Shown: positions 44,462 to 55,890 of the stretch, one piece after another
How the letters are laid out: each line of letters begins with the position of its first letter
How positions within the stretch are numbered: the stretch's first letter is position 1
Notes under the pieces: model-generated
Told to the model about the DNA's origin: nothing
Seen by the model: the letters and a program-made list of their open reading frames with translations, nothing else
Database searches by the model: none
Position numbers and translations under genes: made by a program
Origin: Rhipicephalus microplus
Lineage: Eukaryota; Arthropoda; Arachnida; Ixodida; Ixodidae
Assembly: GCF_043290135.1 (NCBI RefSeq)
Contig: NC_134710.1
Coordinates: forward strand, 135,244,155 to 135,308,154
DNA: 64,000 nucleotides
Direction of reading: 5' to 3'

Positions 44462-46639
44462 CCGCCACCCAAGACGCCAGTTTTCGATGGCCCACACGCT
44501 CGCCTCCTCGTGACTACGTCTACTTCGTTCTCGTCGCATCGTAGGCATGACAGTACGTGACAAGTTCCTACGATGAGTGTTACGCAAAGCTATCGTCATC
44601 CTACCAAGCCCCCCCCCCCCGCTCACCTGCCTGCTCTCAACCCCGTCGAAAAGCGCGTGATAGCTCCACGCCTGCCATTTATAAGAGGCAGGCATTTGAC
44701 TCACAGCAGTGGCCAGTATGGCATTATGGGACAGGTGGTTGACATGGTCGACACTGAGCAGTGCCGGCCGTAGAACGAGCCTGAAAACAGTGCCTTCGAC
44801 GTAGACATCATGCGCCGGCTCGTTAACAGAAATGGTCTCGCCAGGAAGCGCCCCGTTCCCCTCCGAACAAGCTCGTCTAACATCCCTCACTTTGTGGATA
44901 TGGCGGTGATTTTTTAAATGCGGAGCATTTCTTAGTCGCACTATGTTAAGCGTCGTGTGTCAGTGGTGATGTCCACACCCCTACTGCGCATGCTTGCGCC
45001 TCGTGTATCGTGCCGCTCTTGCGTTTCGTGCGAAATGTTTGCTGCCCCCCCCCCCTCTTTCTTTTTCTCGACTCACATGGCCGACGCCGGCAGCGTCTAC
45101 TAGTAAAAACCGACGGCTCGAGCCGCAAAACCGTTCACTGCCACCCCGTATATGTAAACACTGGATCGCATATCATCGTCTCACCACTCGTTTAGGTACG
45201 CTTCTCCTTCATTTAATAAAGAAGACTAATCAAGACGACATAACAATTACGCATCCCAAACCACACTCAATTACGCAACATTCACGCGATACACCCACCA
45301 CTCTGCGACGCATTTATTCGAGCACTCCCGGCGAGAAGATGCGGGTGGAATTTCTTCATGTTGATTGCTATCTTCCGCTGGTGGTGTAGCTCGACGTTTA
45401 TTGTTGCGGTTAAAAATCTGTGCAACTTGGGAACACCTGGCACGATTCCCATATCGTGCTGTGATCGTCCCAGACAATGCTGAGCAATATCTTCCTCTTG
45501 CGCTGACTGTTTTTGCTTGTAAAGACAACGTAGTGGTGCCAGAGAACTTGGGAGCGGGAGCGGCGTGAATAGGTGCTTTCTCGTATTTTAAAGTAACAGA
45601 AACCCCGCTAGTCGTGTTAGGTGCAACAGATACACACCTTTGTAGTACAGTTCTAACGAAATTCCGTCTGAGTGTGAGGGTATGCCTGGGAGCCCAGGCG
45701 CCTGGGCGCAGATAGGTTCTCTCTGGTCTATAGAAGCTTGGGGTGTCCATGTTCCAGGGCTTTCTGCTCATTAATGTGTCTGTCTTCATAGCTATTGTGC
45801 GGTTTGCCCAATGGAAAGCAAGACGTATTTTTTCGGGCTTTTGTGTTTTCTAATATGCGCTTGAAAGTACACGAATGTGAAACTGATGCGGCTGAAGAGA
45901 ATAGTAACACACACACAAACACACACACACACACACACACGCACGCACGCACACACGGCACGCGCACGCACAACGCTTCGTGTGCGCGTCGTCCTTTCTT
46001 AGCGTGTCTTAAAGGGACACTAAACGAAACATTGAGTTGGTTTAGATTGATAAACTACCCTCTGAAAACTTTAATGACATATATTTCACCGTCATAAGTT
46101 CATTCTTAGCGGAGAAAATCAAAGAAGCTTCAATTTTAATTTCGTGCCGGAATCTCAGCGCGTTTATTAACATGCTTCAAAATGTACTTTTCGTATTTTT
46201 GTGGCATTGGCTCGATAAAATTTCCAAAACTTCGTGTGCTATAAGTCTGTGGTGCCCCCTGATGAGAATGCACTACTTCATTTTTATCGAGTAGATGCTA
46301 TGTGAACCCAGTAGACGCCTTCAAAATTTTCTACGCCATAGAATTTGATTCGGAAATCTTAAGGTGGCATCTCAACTGCATTTTCTTTTCGTACGTTTTC
46401 TCGTTTACAAAGCGTCAAGTGGCGGTAAGAGCGCTAGATGTTTTCGGGATCGCGAAATTGTCCTTTACTAACGCCAAAAAAATGTTTCGCTTGGTAGTGT
46501 CTTTTCAATTTACGCCCACAAACGATGTTTACCGCACCACTAAGCCCCCGACTGGTAGTCCGTAGAATCCAGAGTCCAGACCACTCTTCTGACCACGCTA
46601 CTACCCATGGAAGCAAGTAAACAAATGTAAACACCTTAC
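44462..46639. other. Stretch without a supported gene; possible intron of the macroglobulin gene
   Basis: The minus-strand frames 44941-44261 and 45789-45271 are long but show no family blocks. 46000-46560 looks like a diffuse dispersed repeat (AAAGGGACACTAAACGAAAC). An (AC)n run lies at 45908-45944. The next macroglobulin exon should lie in this direction, but I did not find it. Confidence 0.35.
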
Positions 46640-46768
46640 TTTAACAACGCTCTTCGGGTCTTTTCTTTGGATCCCAATAAATCCGCTTGCAACACTTTCG
46701 TACGGTTCCAGATCAAGTCGTTCTCGTGCCTGGTGCGCATATGAATACCTCGGATCGTTGGTGGCCAC
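46640..46768 (-). CDS. Macroglobulin/TEP exon f (MG3 end, MG4 start)
   Basis: 129 nt (43 codons, phase 0) with a pyrimidine-rich acceptor (TGTCTTTTCCTATAAG, a less common AAG) and donor GTAAGG. It encodes VATNDPRYSYAHQARERL, so the joined exons read LSIEV-x-TND as expected. LEPYESVASGFIGIQ follows, corresponding to the SPSxSYIQI block that opens MG4. It ends PKSVVK, after which family members continue VGQ. The exon that should supply this was not identified. Confidence 0.88.
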
Positions 46769-47278
46769 CTTATAGGAAAAGACAGAGGAGCAACATGTCT
46801 GAGCATCACCAACTATATGACAGCAGGTGCATGGCCATCCACAATCTTTACTAGCGTTAATTAGGTTTGGTTTGCATCTGACTTTTTTCATACGTGCACA
46901 TGTTAACACATGAGACAAATAGTAGGCCTCATCTTCGAGTTTTTCATTTTTTTTATGAAGTGAACTACAAAGCAACGTATAATGCACGTTTGTGACACAG
47001 GAGCTTGTAACTTTCGTGAATCACAATTTCCTTGTGCCACTTTTCCTGGAGCCAACAAAAATAGTGTCTGGAATTCCCTGACCACCCCATGATTTACGCC
47101 AATGACTCCGACACCAGAATTTTCGTGAGACAAGCTCTTTAACGTCGTCGAATTATATTCAATTTTCTCCGAATGACTAGCCATGAAAGATTCCGTGTTG
47201 TACTTACTGTTTTTTTGCGAACACGTTTATGGTCCTCCAATGGCCCCAGTATTTCAAAGAACGCGAATTGTTTCTCAC

Positions 47279-47434
47279 CTCGATAGAAAGCATGTCGTCG
47301 TTGTTGGAGGTGGGAATGAAGAACGTTACCACTCCGTCACTGCCAGTCGTTGCTTCTTCGGCTTTTCCCGAGGGCAGTAAGATCTTCATTGGTACATCTC
47401 GAGCTGGGTTTCCATTGAGGTACGTCAGTTCGAC
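47279..47434 (-). CDS. Macroglobulin/TEP exon e (MG3)
   Basis: 156 nt (52 codons, phase 0), acceptor CACCACATGCAG, donor GTGAGA. It begins VELTYLNGNPARDVPMKI and ends DDMLSIE. Joined to the previous exon, KPGL...V-x-x-TY-x-x-G has the residue spacing of the family's KPGLPYxxxVxVTYPDGxPA. A longer open frame extends on both sides (47602-47204), but those extensions are intron: using the splice sites keeps both phase and homology. Confidence 0.9.
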
Positions 47435-47651
47435 CTGCATGTGGTGCATATATGGCGTAGCTATTGGCCTGCTGTGCGATCGATGGTACACGCACTGCGA
47501 ACCGCGCTTGTATGACGTCACTTCAAGAATTCGCGCGCTTTCGAGGCGCGGCGCCGGGTAGAAACCACCATCGTGGTAAAACTCGATAGCGAAGCAGTTC
47601 AATTGGTTATATTGTGTGTGGTGGCTGCCGACGCTGTTCTAACAGCCGTAG

Positions 47652-47939
47652 GTGTCCGCTTTTAACGCTCATTTTCAAAGCACTGTGTATTGTTTCTTGA
47701 AACTGCGGCCACTTGTCTCTGCGGCGAGTGCTGCGCAATGGTTAACGATTTCTCTTGTGCCTCTATGTTGTTCCGTGAAGGCACCCGGGAAACACACCCA
47801 GGAAAAGGACGTTAGCTTTCACAACTATTTCAAGGACCCGAAGCTCAAGAAGAAGTGGATAGTCAAACTCAGAAAGGGAAAGCACCCCACGCCTTCATCG
47901 CACATGTGCATTGAGCACTTTGCTGACAGTTATTTTTGA
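47652..47939 (+). pseudogene. THAP-like zinc-finger fragment
   Basis: The last 60 residues read CCSVKAPGKHT, EKDVSFHNYFKDPKLKKKW and SSHMCIEHFADSYF. They match the THAP DNA-binding domain layout: C...C, a conserved FH and W, then CxxHF. The second cysteine of the usual CSVPGC is missing, and the P of FP is not conserved, so the zinc site is probably broken. A stop follows the domain directly. It lies on the strand opposite the macroglobulin gene, inside its large intron. THAP domains occur in P-element transposases and in host regulators, so a transposon origin is likely but unproven. Confidence 0.5.
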
Positions 47940-48199
47940 CATGGTAGACAAAGAAAGTGCTACCATGCAGCACCAACCAGCCCAATCAAGCACTTTGTTA
48001 GACTTTTGCTATACACGCCCTACGCGCCACTCTTCGGCAAGCGTGTTTCGGTGCCTCGCCAGTACTTCAGCTATTCATTGCACGCAGGCTACAAGTGTAG
48101 ACGACTTATACCTTGTGAGGTGCCGTCCCAAAACCTATCGCAAAGGCCCCTAGACAGGGAGCCGACGACGCGGCCTCCGCATCGCCTCGGGCAACCATC

Positions 48200-49589
48200 T
48201 TGAGCGCAGCTGAGCGAGTGATGCTTCTGAGACTACGAGACTACGTCTGAAACTATGGCTTTATTTGGTTGGTGTACGTACGTAGTTTACTGATGAAGAC
48301 AAGTGCACGCCTAGTGCACTTCTTACCATAAATTTGTAAGCGAAACCTGCGGCCACTGTTCAGTTACCTACCTAATGTACATTACCTGAGGTTGTCACCT
48401 AAGGCACTGCCGAAACTTTAGGCGGAGCACCTTAAGCTTTCTTTGTGCTACGTGCGTGAATTCAAGCTCACCCAGCTTGCCTTTGCTACGTTAATTTTTG
48501 TGGCCCTGGGCACGGTATACATAATCAGAGACAACTAGTTTTTATTATCTGATACTCAACTGACGGCCCTGTGCGGTATTAATGTGAACTACTTCGTCAT
48601 GTCGCTTTCACTGAGCAAATATTACCGAGACAAATGGCAGCCATTTTCATGGGCCAGGAAGTGCAATAAGGCGGAACTTGCAAGTCACACCAGCAATCGC
48701 CCCTCAAGACTACTCTTACTGCGATACAACACGGGCTTGCGCCCAGTGCCACGTGTCATGGCACTGTGCCATGGAAACAGGAGAGTTGTGGACCAGTGCC
48801 ATGACCACTAAGCACCGGTAGCTGGGGCACTGAGATAGAAAATATCTGAGGTTACACTTCGATGTGAACATGCGTGCGCGCGCGCCGACGTTCGTTTCGT
48901 CGCGTCACGCTGGCGATGCCACGCTAGGCGCAGATCTGCGTGCCATATACTCGCAGGCGCGCGCCACGCTGCGTTGCTTTGACACGTGTGCTTTTGAGCG
49001 CGCCCGGCGTCCCTCCGTCCCGAAGAGAGGCAGACGTGTTGCTGTCTGGGCAACGTCGTCGGTGCGAAATGCAGCATGTCGCATTTCGCACCGGTGGCCG
49101 CTGGGTCGCGCCGATGGACGCTGGTCGCGCCGGTCGCGCCTGGCGTCAGACTATAGAGTACTCACGTTTTGCTAGCGTAGTGTCGCTGAATACAATGTTC
49201 TCGAAGCTTAAGAACATAAATATAAAGCAAATAAACGCGTACGCTGTGAACTTACGGGTCACACACCACAGGACGACGACGTGGTAAAATCTAGACGGAA
49301 AGAAACTGCTCCCTCAGGGGCCGCCATATTGACCGTTCCCTACCATGGCAATCTTTCTGCCTTGATTTTCTGCAGCTCTGCTGAACATCTGGATCGCATC
49401 GTCTTCTCGGCGTCCCCATGGCGTCTGCTTGGATTTTACTCTCGTGCGCACAACGCTACGGGGATGCTGAGCAGACGACGCAATGCGGATGTTAAGCAGT
49501 GCCGCAGAAGGCCACAGCAGAAAGACTGCCACGGTAGGAAAACGTCCTCTGTGTTGTGGCGCCAGCTAGATTTCCATGAGCAAACCACC

Positions 49590-49591
<2 letters not shown>
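48200..49591. other. Intronic stretch without supported gene; GC-rich 48860-49150
   Basis: CpG-rich sequence with repeated CGCGCG and CGCGCC runs and a 12-bp-arm palindrome at 49061-49092. No coding signal. Confidence 0.4.
49061..49092. repeat. Perfect 12-bp inverted repeat, 8-base loop
   Basis: GGTGCGAAATGC at 49061-49072 and GCATTTCGCACC at 49081-49092. Confidence 0.9.

Positions 49592-49678
<87 letters not shown>
49592..49678. repeat. (CA)n(TA)n compound microsatellite
   Basis: About 20 CA units run directly into about 24 TA units. A decayed SINE follows at 49733. Confidence 0.95.
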
Positions 49679-49679
<1 letters not shown>

Positions 49680-49732
49680 AAGGAAGGCGCTTCCATAATT
49701 TTAAGTCTTACGTCCTAAAAAGCTACATTGCT

Positions 49733-49870
49733 ATGTGAGACGCCGTAGGTGAGGGCTCCGGAAATTTGGGCATCAGGTGTTCTTTCACGTGCACTGACAC
49801 ACACAGTACACGGGTTTCTACCTTGCGCTTCTATGAAAATGCGACCGCCGCGGCAGGGAACCTGCGACTG
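49733..49870 (-). mobile_element. Ruka-like SINE, degraded
   Basis: GTGAGACGCCGTAGG, GGGCTCCGGAAATTTGG and ACACGGG...GCGACCGCCGCGGCAGGGA match the body and part of the box B region in minus orientation, with several small deletions. Confidence 0.7.
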
Positions 49871-51414
49871 TTGGGTCTGGTAGTGCCGATAATGAATCGT
49901 AAATGCTTTTGTGCGTCGTATAATTAATGATAGCGTCGTTAATATAGAATGATTTGGCGTCAGTTTGAAACACCTGCCTAAATACCATAAGAAACTAGCG
50001 TCCCACAGAGGCGCAGAACTTGAGACTATGTGCGTCGAAGCTCCGGTGACGCTGAACGAGCTGTTTTCATATATGAAGAACTGCGGGTGGGGAATAATTG
50101 AAACGATGTAAGTGCTTTGAGCGGGTCCCCTTCAGAAAAAAAGAAAAAAATTCCCGTCGTAAGCAACAAAAACCACCTTGAAAACATTAAAAACAGAGCA
50201 AAAGTGGTGACGAACAGTAGTCCTTGCCGGGTGCCAGTCGGGGTATTGTGCGCGACCCGTTAATGTTCTTTGACGCTGACAATACTTGCTTGACCTGTGC
50301 AACGTCAAGAGGGGCCGCTGTCTACGCCAAACCACATAAAATGTGGATTAGAGCTGAATACTCGGATGAGCAAGCACTTCCTTCTTTAAAAACCAAATTA
50401 AAATACCTAACAGAGAACGGTCGTCACTAATAATCGGTCAGAGGTGGCCCCGCATGCAGGACTACCAAACAACACAAGCATCTCAAGTTTTCAAATTTAG
50501 CATGAGGGGTCCTTTAAAGACGGAAATCCTTTTGTATCTGAGGCAGTATACGAAGAAATTTTATCGTTTTTTGTGTACAATAGTGTGGCCTATCTGAGAC
50601 CGTATGATTATTACACGTGATGTTTCGCATTGAACCAGTAAAAACGTACGACCTATGTAGTCACTCCCACGTGGTTAAGCGTCACTTCGGACCGCAAAAA
50701 TAGCCGCTGTGTGTCGCGTTAGTCTCAAAGCAGCGGGGTTTCTCCAAAGAAATAAAATTATTACAGCTTTTATTTTGTGTTTCCCGTCGCGCAACGATAT
50801 TGGTGCATTCGAGAAGAAGCGATGAAAACAACATGTTTAATTTGTGTCGCAGCGCCCCTCTAAAAGACCCCTGATGTCAAACTTGGAAATTCCAGATGAT
50901 TATGTTGTTAGAGAGTCTGACAGATGCAGGCTAGAAGAACTGAGAATTTCCGTGACAGACTCTGTCCTTCGATATCAGGAGCATAAAAATGGTACCTCTT
51001 AATTTTTTTTAGATTTCTTTCTTTACATAATTTTGACGAGGGATTCATACCACCGATGCGTACACAAGAACTGAACTTACAAAAGATTTGTAAGCAGGAA
51101 GCTTCACATCGGCTGTTGCACCTGCTAGTTTTCTTCGCAGGAAACATAGCCTCACGTATGCCTTTGAAGAAACGTTTGATTATGTGTACGTTCTAGAATG
51201 TTCCAGAGTTTTACGCATAAATGTAGGATTTTAGGCCATCACTAATACTGTAAATCTTGCAATAAATAGCGCTATCGATGGTCTTTTAACACAAAATTGT
51301 TTTATGTCAGGGTCCACCAAAACTTTATTGACGTATTTCCGTCACACATATCACTTTGTTTAATTACCGCTACCAAATGAGCAAGCAAAAACATTCAACA
51401 CAAAGTTCCCCTGC
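49871..51414. other. Intronic stretch without supported gene
   Basis: AT-rich. No domain, repeat or RNA recognised. Confidence 0.35.
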
Positions 51415-51490
51415 TGGGCGTCAAACCTCCGACTTAATGGGAAACGACGAAGAGTGTCAGGTGCTCTACCGACTAAGCTATAGGCATAGT
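51415..51490 (-). repeat. tRNA-like sequence
   Basis: On the minus strand TAGCTTAGTCGGTAGAGCAC (box A) and GGAGGTTTGACGCCC (box B-like) are separated by a longer than normal middle, so this is a SINE head or tRNA relic and not a functional gene. Confidence 0.45.
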
Positions 51491-52199
51491 ACACTGACCA
51501 CAGAGAGCGGCGTTCTTCGCCCTGCCCCGTCCCAAGTTCGCTCACATTGGCCGTAAGGGGCACGCAGAAAACAGATGTGCGCAAGCGTTCTCCATGTAGC
51601 CCGGCCACAAGCCACCCACTCGTGCAGGCAGGGAGACCTGTGCGTCGCGTTCGATTTTTACGGACACCGTCTCAATGTTGCTTTACTCATCCACTAGGCT
51701 TTGAGTACTGACGCAGCAGTCAGATTCAAAAACTCGACTGGGTGGTGCTTATTCAGGCAACTAGTTCTACCACGCGAACGCACCTGATATCTTTCTCACA
51801 TTCTCTTTCAGTCTGTGTTTTCTGTTGGTGAAGCAGGGTTGTGCTGCCGTCTGTAAGTGCTCAAGCGAAGTAATGCGGCATGACGCAGTTAAAGCATGGC
51901 GTCAGAGATTGCGCGCCGGTGCTAAAGCAGCAATGTTATTTGCCTTTAGCTTCGTGTGAGCACGCGACGACTGGTCGTTGTTGAAGTCGTGGAGCTTCCA
52001 CTTGCACCAACGACGTTTCCCCGGTGGCTACTTCTAGTGTGATAGCACTGGTTTATTTAATAAAACTGCTGCAGTAAGCCAATGATGTCGACGGGCCAAT
52101 GTCGTGCATTCGTAGAGCGAAACTGAGGTCAGCAGGACGTAAAGGAGGAGGAGAAAAGCTTTAATCATCCCGAGAGCGAAAGGTGCGGTGGTGGAGTGT

Positions 52200-53139
52200 C
52201 AGAGCCTACCCAGCGTAGGTCTCCGCTACCCTCTTGGCCATTACCAAGATCTGGTCCTGGACCTCGGGCGCCGAGCTGCACATAGCAGCCTCCCACTGCT
52301 CCTTACTATTAATGTGTAGAGAATCAGGTGGTGGGTTTCGAGTACACCCCCACATGATATGGTCTAGGTTAGCTCTTTGTTGGCAGAAAATGCACAAAGG
52401 GGAGGGGTACATCGCAGGGTGTATAAGATGACGAAAAGATGGGGCAGTAAAAGTACGCGTCTGTAACTGGCGCCATAGTATTTCATGGTAGCGCGAAGCT
52501 CCATGATGTAAGGGGGGGGGGGGGGTATAGAGTGCGCTGTAGGCGGTAGTGATTTGTTATATCATGGAAGGCCAAAAGACGATCTCTTGCGCTGAAAAAG
52601 GCCACGTAGTCTAAGGCGCCATCAGAGGCCTGCGCTCGGCTGGTCATTCTTCGAGCACAGGTATGAGCCGCCTCATTGCCACTCAACCCCGTATGCGTGG
52701 GCGTCCATATGAGAGCAACGTCTTACGTGGGAGGATGTTTCTTAAGAATTGAAAGGGCAGTTGATGAGATGCAACCTGCGCTGAAGTTGCGTATGGCAGT
52801 TTTGGAGTCACTTACAATCATAGTGATATTGGGGATGGATAGACCTAAAGCGATGGCAGCCTCCTCTGCCTCCTCCGAAGAGCTGACAGTGATGAATGCC
52901 GTTGTGAGCGCCTTGCCGTTATAATTGACAGCAGATAGGGTATAGGATGAGGAGGATGGGTGTTCTGCCGCATCGACATAGAGCACGTCATTGGCTTCTT
53001 ACAATTTTTTTTCTGAAGAGCTTTTGCTCTTTGGATTCGACGCTTAGTGTGATATGTTGGATGCATGTTTTTGGAAGGGGCGGTATGAGTAATTGTTTGT
53101 GTATGTTTTGGGGAATGTTGTATTGGTGTGTGAGGTGAA
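52200..53139 (-). pseudogene. I-like ORF2: RNase H and C-terminus
   Basis: Resumes after the RTE insertion. RNase H has LYVDAAEHP (first Asp), SSEEAEEAAIALGL (Glu) and VSDSKTAIRNF (second Asp) in 52986-52723. MSGNEAAHTCARRMTS at about 52686 gives the WIPGHxGxxGNExAH-type final block, with the preceding His lost. The C-terminus 52412-52206 has PLCIFCQQRANLDHIMWGC, a CxxC...H...C finger. The presence of RNase H separates this family from the CR1-like and Tx1-like elements in the window. Confidence 0.85.
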
Positions 53140-53146
53140 GCTCATT

Positions 53147-53249
53147 CATCATCATCATCATCAGCCTGACTACATCCACTGCAGGACAAAGGCCTCTCCC
53201 ATCTTCCGCCAGTTAACCCGGTCCTGTGCTTGCTGCTGCCAATTTATAC
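53147..53249 (-). mobile_element. RTE-like 3' end insertion, 103 bp
   Basis: The reverse complement of this segment matches the last ~100 bases of RTE copy 1 (about 4235-4335), including GGACAAAGGCCT-type and AGTCAGGCTGATGATGATGA sequence. It is flanked by a 7-bp duplication CTCATTC at 53140-53146 and 53250-53256. It is a severely 5'-truncated retrotransposition event inside the I-like LINE. Confidence 0.9.
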
Positions 53250-53250
53250 C

Positions 53251-55860
53251 TCATTCGGGTAGACGATAAAGTGTGGCGACCTGCGCTAGTGGTTGCGAGT
53301 TTGCATATTGAGCTGTTAAATGGGCTTCATGGATTTCACATAGGGTATTTATGACTCCTGTCTGGTGGAGTCGTGCGTTAGAGGTATTGATTGCAATGCC
53401 TAGCGCGTATTTGTAAACTCTGCAGAGCAGGGTGTTGGCCGATTCCTGCTCTGCTAATTTAAGGTCAAGGTAAGGGAGGGTATAAGTGATTTTACTAATC
53501 ACAAAAGCTTGTATTACACGAAGTAGCTCTGACTCTCGGAGCCCTCCATTTTCCCCTGAGATTCTTCCTATCATTCTTAGGGTGTTTTCAACAGTATTGC
53601 GTAAAGCTTCGAGTGTGTGCGTATTAAGTCGGTTGTTTTAGGTAAATAAACCTACTGCACGAATGCGTGATACTCTAGGAATGAGGCACCCATTTATGTG
53701 AACTTCGATCATTGGAACGTGTTTGTTCCGATGACGAGTTGGTAGAAGGAGTAACTCTGATTTACTCGGGGTACAACAGAGATTCATCTGAGATGTTAAT
53801 GCGGCTAGTATATCTACAGCTGTTTGTAGGGTGTCTTGAATGTGTCAATCTCAGCCTCCTTTCACCCATAAGGTGATATCATCGGCATAGATGGAGAAGT
53901 TCAAGTCAGGGATACGTTGAAGAGCGTTGGGTATAGGTAGCATAGCCAGGTTATAGAGTATTGGAGAGAGCACTGACCCTTGAGGTGTTCCGAAGCTGCC
54001 TAGTGTATAGGGTGAGGAATGTTCTAGTCCTAATGTTAATGTAGCAGTGCGGTCTGTGAGGAAGCTTTTGATGTAAGAGTACATTTTAGCGCCACAAGAA
54101 ATGCGGTTGAGGCCAGCATGTATAGCTGAGTGGGCTACGTTATTGAATGCTCCATGTGTGTCCAGACCAAGGACACACATGGTGTGTCTAAACCAGAGCG
54201 TGCGTCCAAACCAAAGCGAGTGTCCTCGCTCTAGTTAGGAGCTATGATGTCGTGTTGAAGGCGAAGCATCGCATCTTGCGCTGAAAATGAGGCCCTAAAG
54301 CCGATCACATCTGGGGGCAGTAGTCCATTATCCTCCACGTGTCTCTGGAGACGTGCAAGCACAACATGCTCCATAGTCTTTCCGAGACACGATGTTAAGG
54401 AAATGGGCCTCAGATTTTCTACTAAGAGAGCTTTGTTCGGTTTAGGTATAAATATGACTCTGGTATAAATATGAATCTTTCCCCGAAGGTGGAAGGGTGC
54501 CCGCGTCAAAACAATCGTTAAAGTACTCAGTCAAAGCTTTAATAGAAATAGGGTCAAGATTTCTGAGTAATTTGTTGCTAACGAGGTCGGGGCCTGAAGC
54601 TGACGTGGTACGGAGTGTTGCGAGGGCGTGCCGAACTTCCGCTTCCGTTATCGACGCTTCTAATGACTCATAAAGTTTCCTTGTGTATCATGGTATAGAA
54701 TCCTTACGTAATTGAGGTAAATGCAACGTGCGGAGGTTATCGAAGAGCTGTCCTAAATGGTCACTGTGCTCGTGTAACAGTTTAGTGATAGCGTGACAGT
54801 GTCGTCCGCGAGAAGTGCTGGGGTCTAGCAGATGTCTAAGAAGTTGCCACGTTCGTTTAATACTGAGGTGGTAATGCATTCCTTCACAAAGATGACCCCA
54901 TTGTTGTGCCGCCAATTGAGTCGTGAATTGCTTGATTTGTTGGTCTAGCTTCGCTATCCTAATGCGGAGTTTCCTGTTGTGGCGCTTGTGTTTCCACAGT
55001 CGCACAAGTGACTGTTTTGCTTCCCACATATGGAGAAGCTTGGAGTCGAGAGTAGTTATCGGGGTGTCGGGGGGTAGAGTTTTCGCGTGAATTTCAACAT
55101 CTTTTTGAAGCTGTTGAGTCCACTCGTTAAGGTCTGCAATACGCGAGGGAGCAGTGCTGTTGCGGGTCTCTCTAAATTTGTCCCATTCTGGGAGCATCAG
55201 TGGTTTGGGTGCAATGGGTCTGTGTTTTAGTTGTAAAGTAATGCTAATATGTAATGATCACTGCCAAGATTAGTTTGGCTGTTAGTCCAAAGCATTGTGG
55301 GGGCATTGTGAGTGAGGGTAAGATCGGAAGATGTATCTTTGTTCACACTGTTCTCAAAACGAGTAAGTAGGCTCATCCGGGTCGTTGTGCAGTGTAAAAC
55401 GATGTGCCTGAATATGGGACCAGAGGGCTCTACCTTTCGTTGTAGATGCGGTGTAACCCCACGCTGGGTGGGAGGCGTTGAAATCCCCCACTATGAGGAG
55501 GGTGTGTTTGCCTGCCGAAGATGTAGCTCGGGCAAATAGGGAATTGAAGTTGTACCTTTGCTTTTGTAGTCTACTATATACGTTGAGAATGTATAAGAAT
55601 GGGGAGTTTAGTTTATCAGGTAGTACTTGGAGAAAGTCGTGCTCAATGTCGATGTCAGCAAATTTCGAATAAGTAACTGTAAGGTGCTTCTGAGTTAAGA
55701 CAGCAGTGCTTGGTTTGGTATCAGCCAGATTTGGATGCATTCTATAACCTGGCAGCTGCACTACAACATTTGTTTCTTGTAACGCAATGATTGGTGGAGG
55801 GGTAGTTTGTGATTTGATGTACTGCAAAAGGTTTGCCTTTTTTGGCGAAACCACCTACAG
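53251..55860 (-). pseudogene. I-like ORF2: endonuclease, reverse transcriptase
   Basis: Endonuclease 55854-55354 with ALQETN, VGDFNASHPAWG and, after a stop, the terminal GSDHY block. The linker is 55197-54688. RT fingers and motif 1 lie at 54509-54231 (FIPKPNKALLVENLRPISL). Motif A is at 54160 (LGLDTHGAFNNVAHS; the family's LDIKGAFD). Motif B is FGTPQGSVLSPILYNLAM and motif C IYADDITLW near 53880. The thumb/connection is 53574-53251. Catalytic aspartates of motif C are intact, but frameshifts near 54230 and 53850 and several stops inactivate it. Confidence 0.85.
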
Positions 55861-55890
55861 TTCCATTGCCCTACGCAAAGTTCAGTGCGG

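Noticed and set aside
44261..44941. 226-residue minus-strand ORF
   Set aside because: Its C-terminal half is a SINE in antisense and the rest has no recognised domain. It may be a repeat, but a gene is not supported.
45271..45789. 172-residue minus-strand ORF as the next macroglobulin exon
   Set aside because: No MG4 blocks and no fitting acceptor in phase 0. Composition and frame look accidental.
47204..47602. Single 132-residue ORF as the macroglobulin coding unit
   Set aside because: Only 47279-47434 is exon. The ends run past a good donor and acceptor, and using the splice sites restores family spacing with the neighbouring exons.
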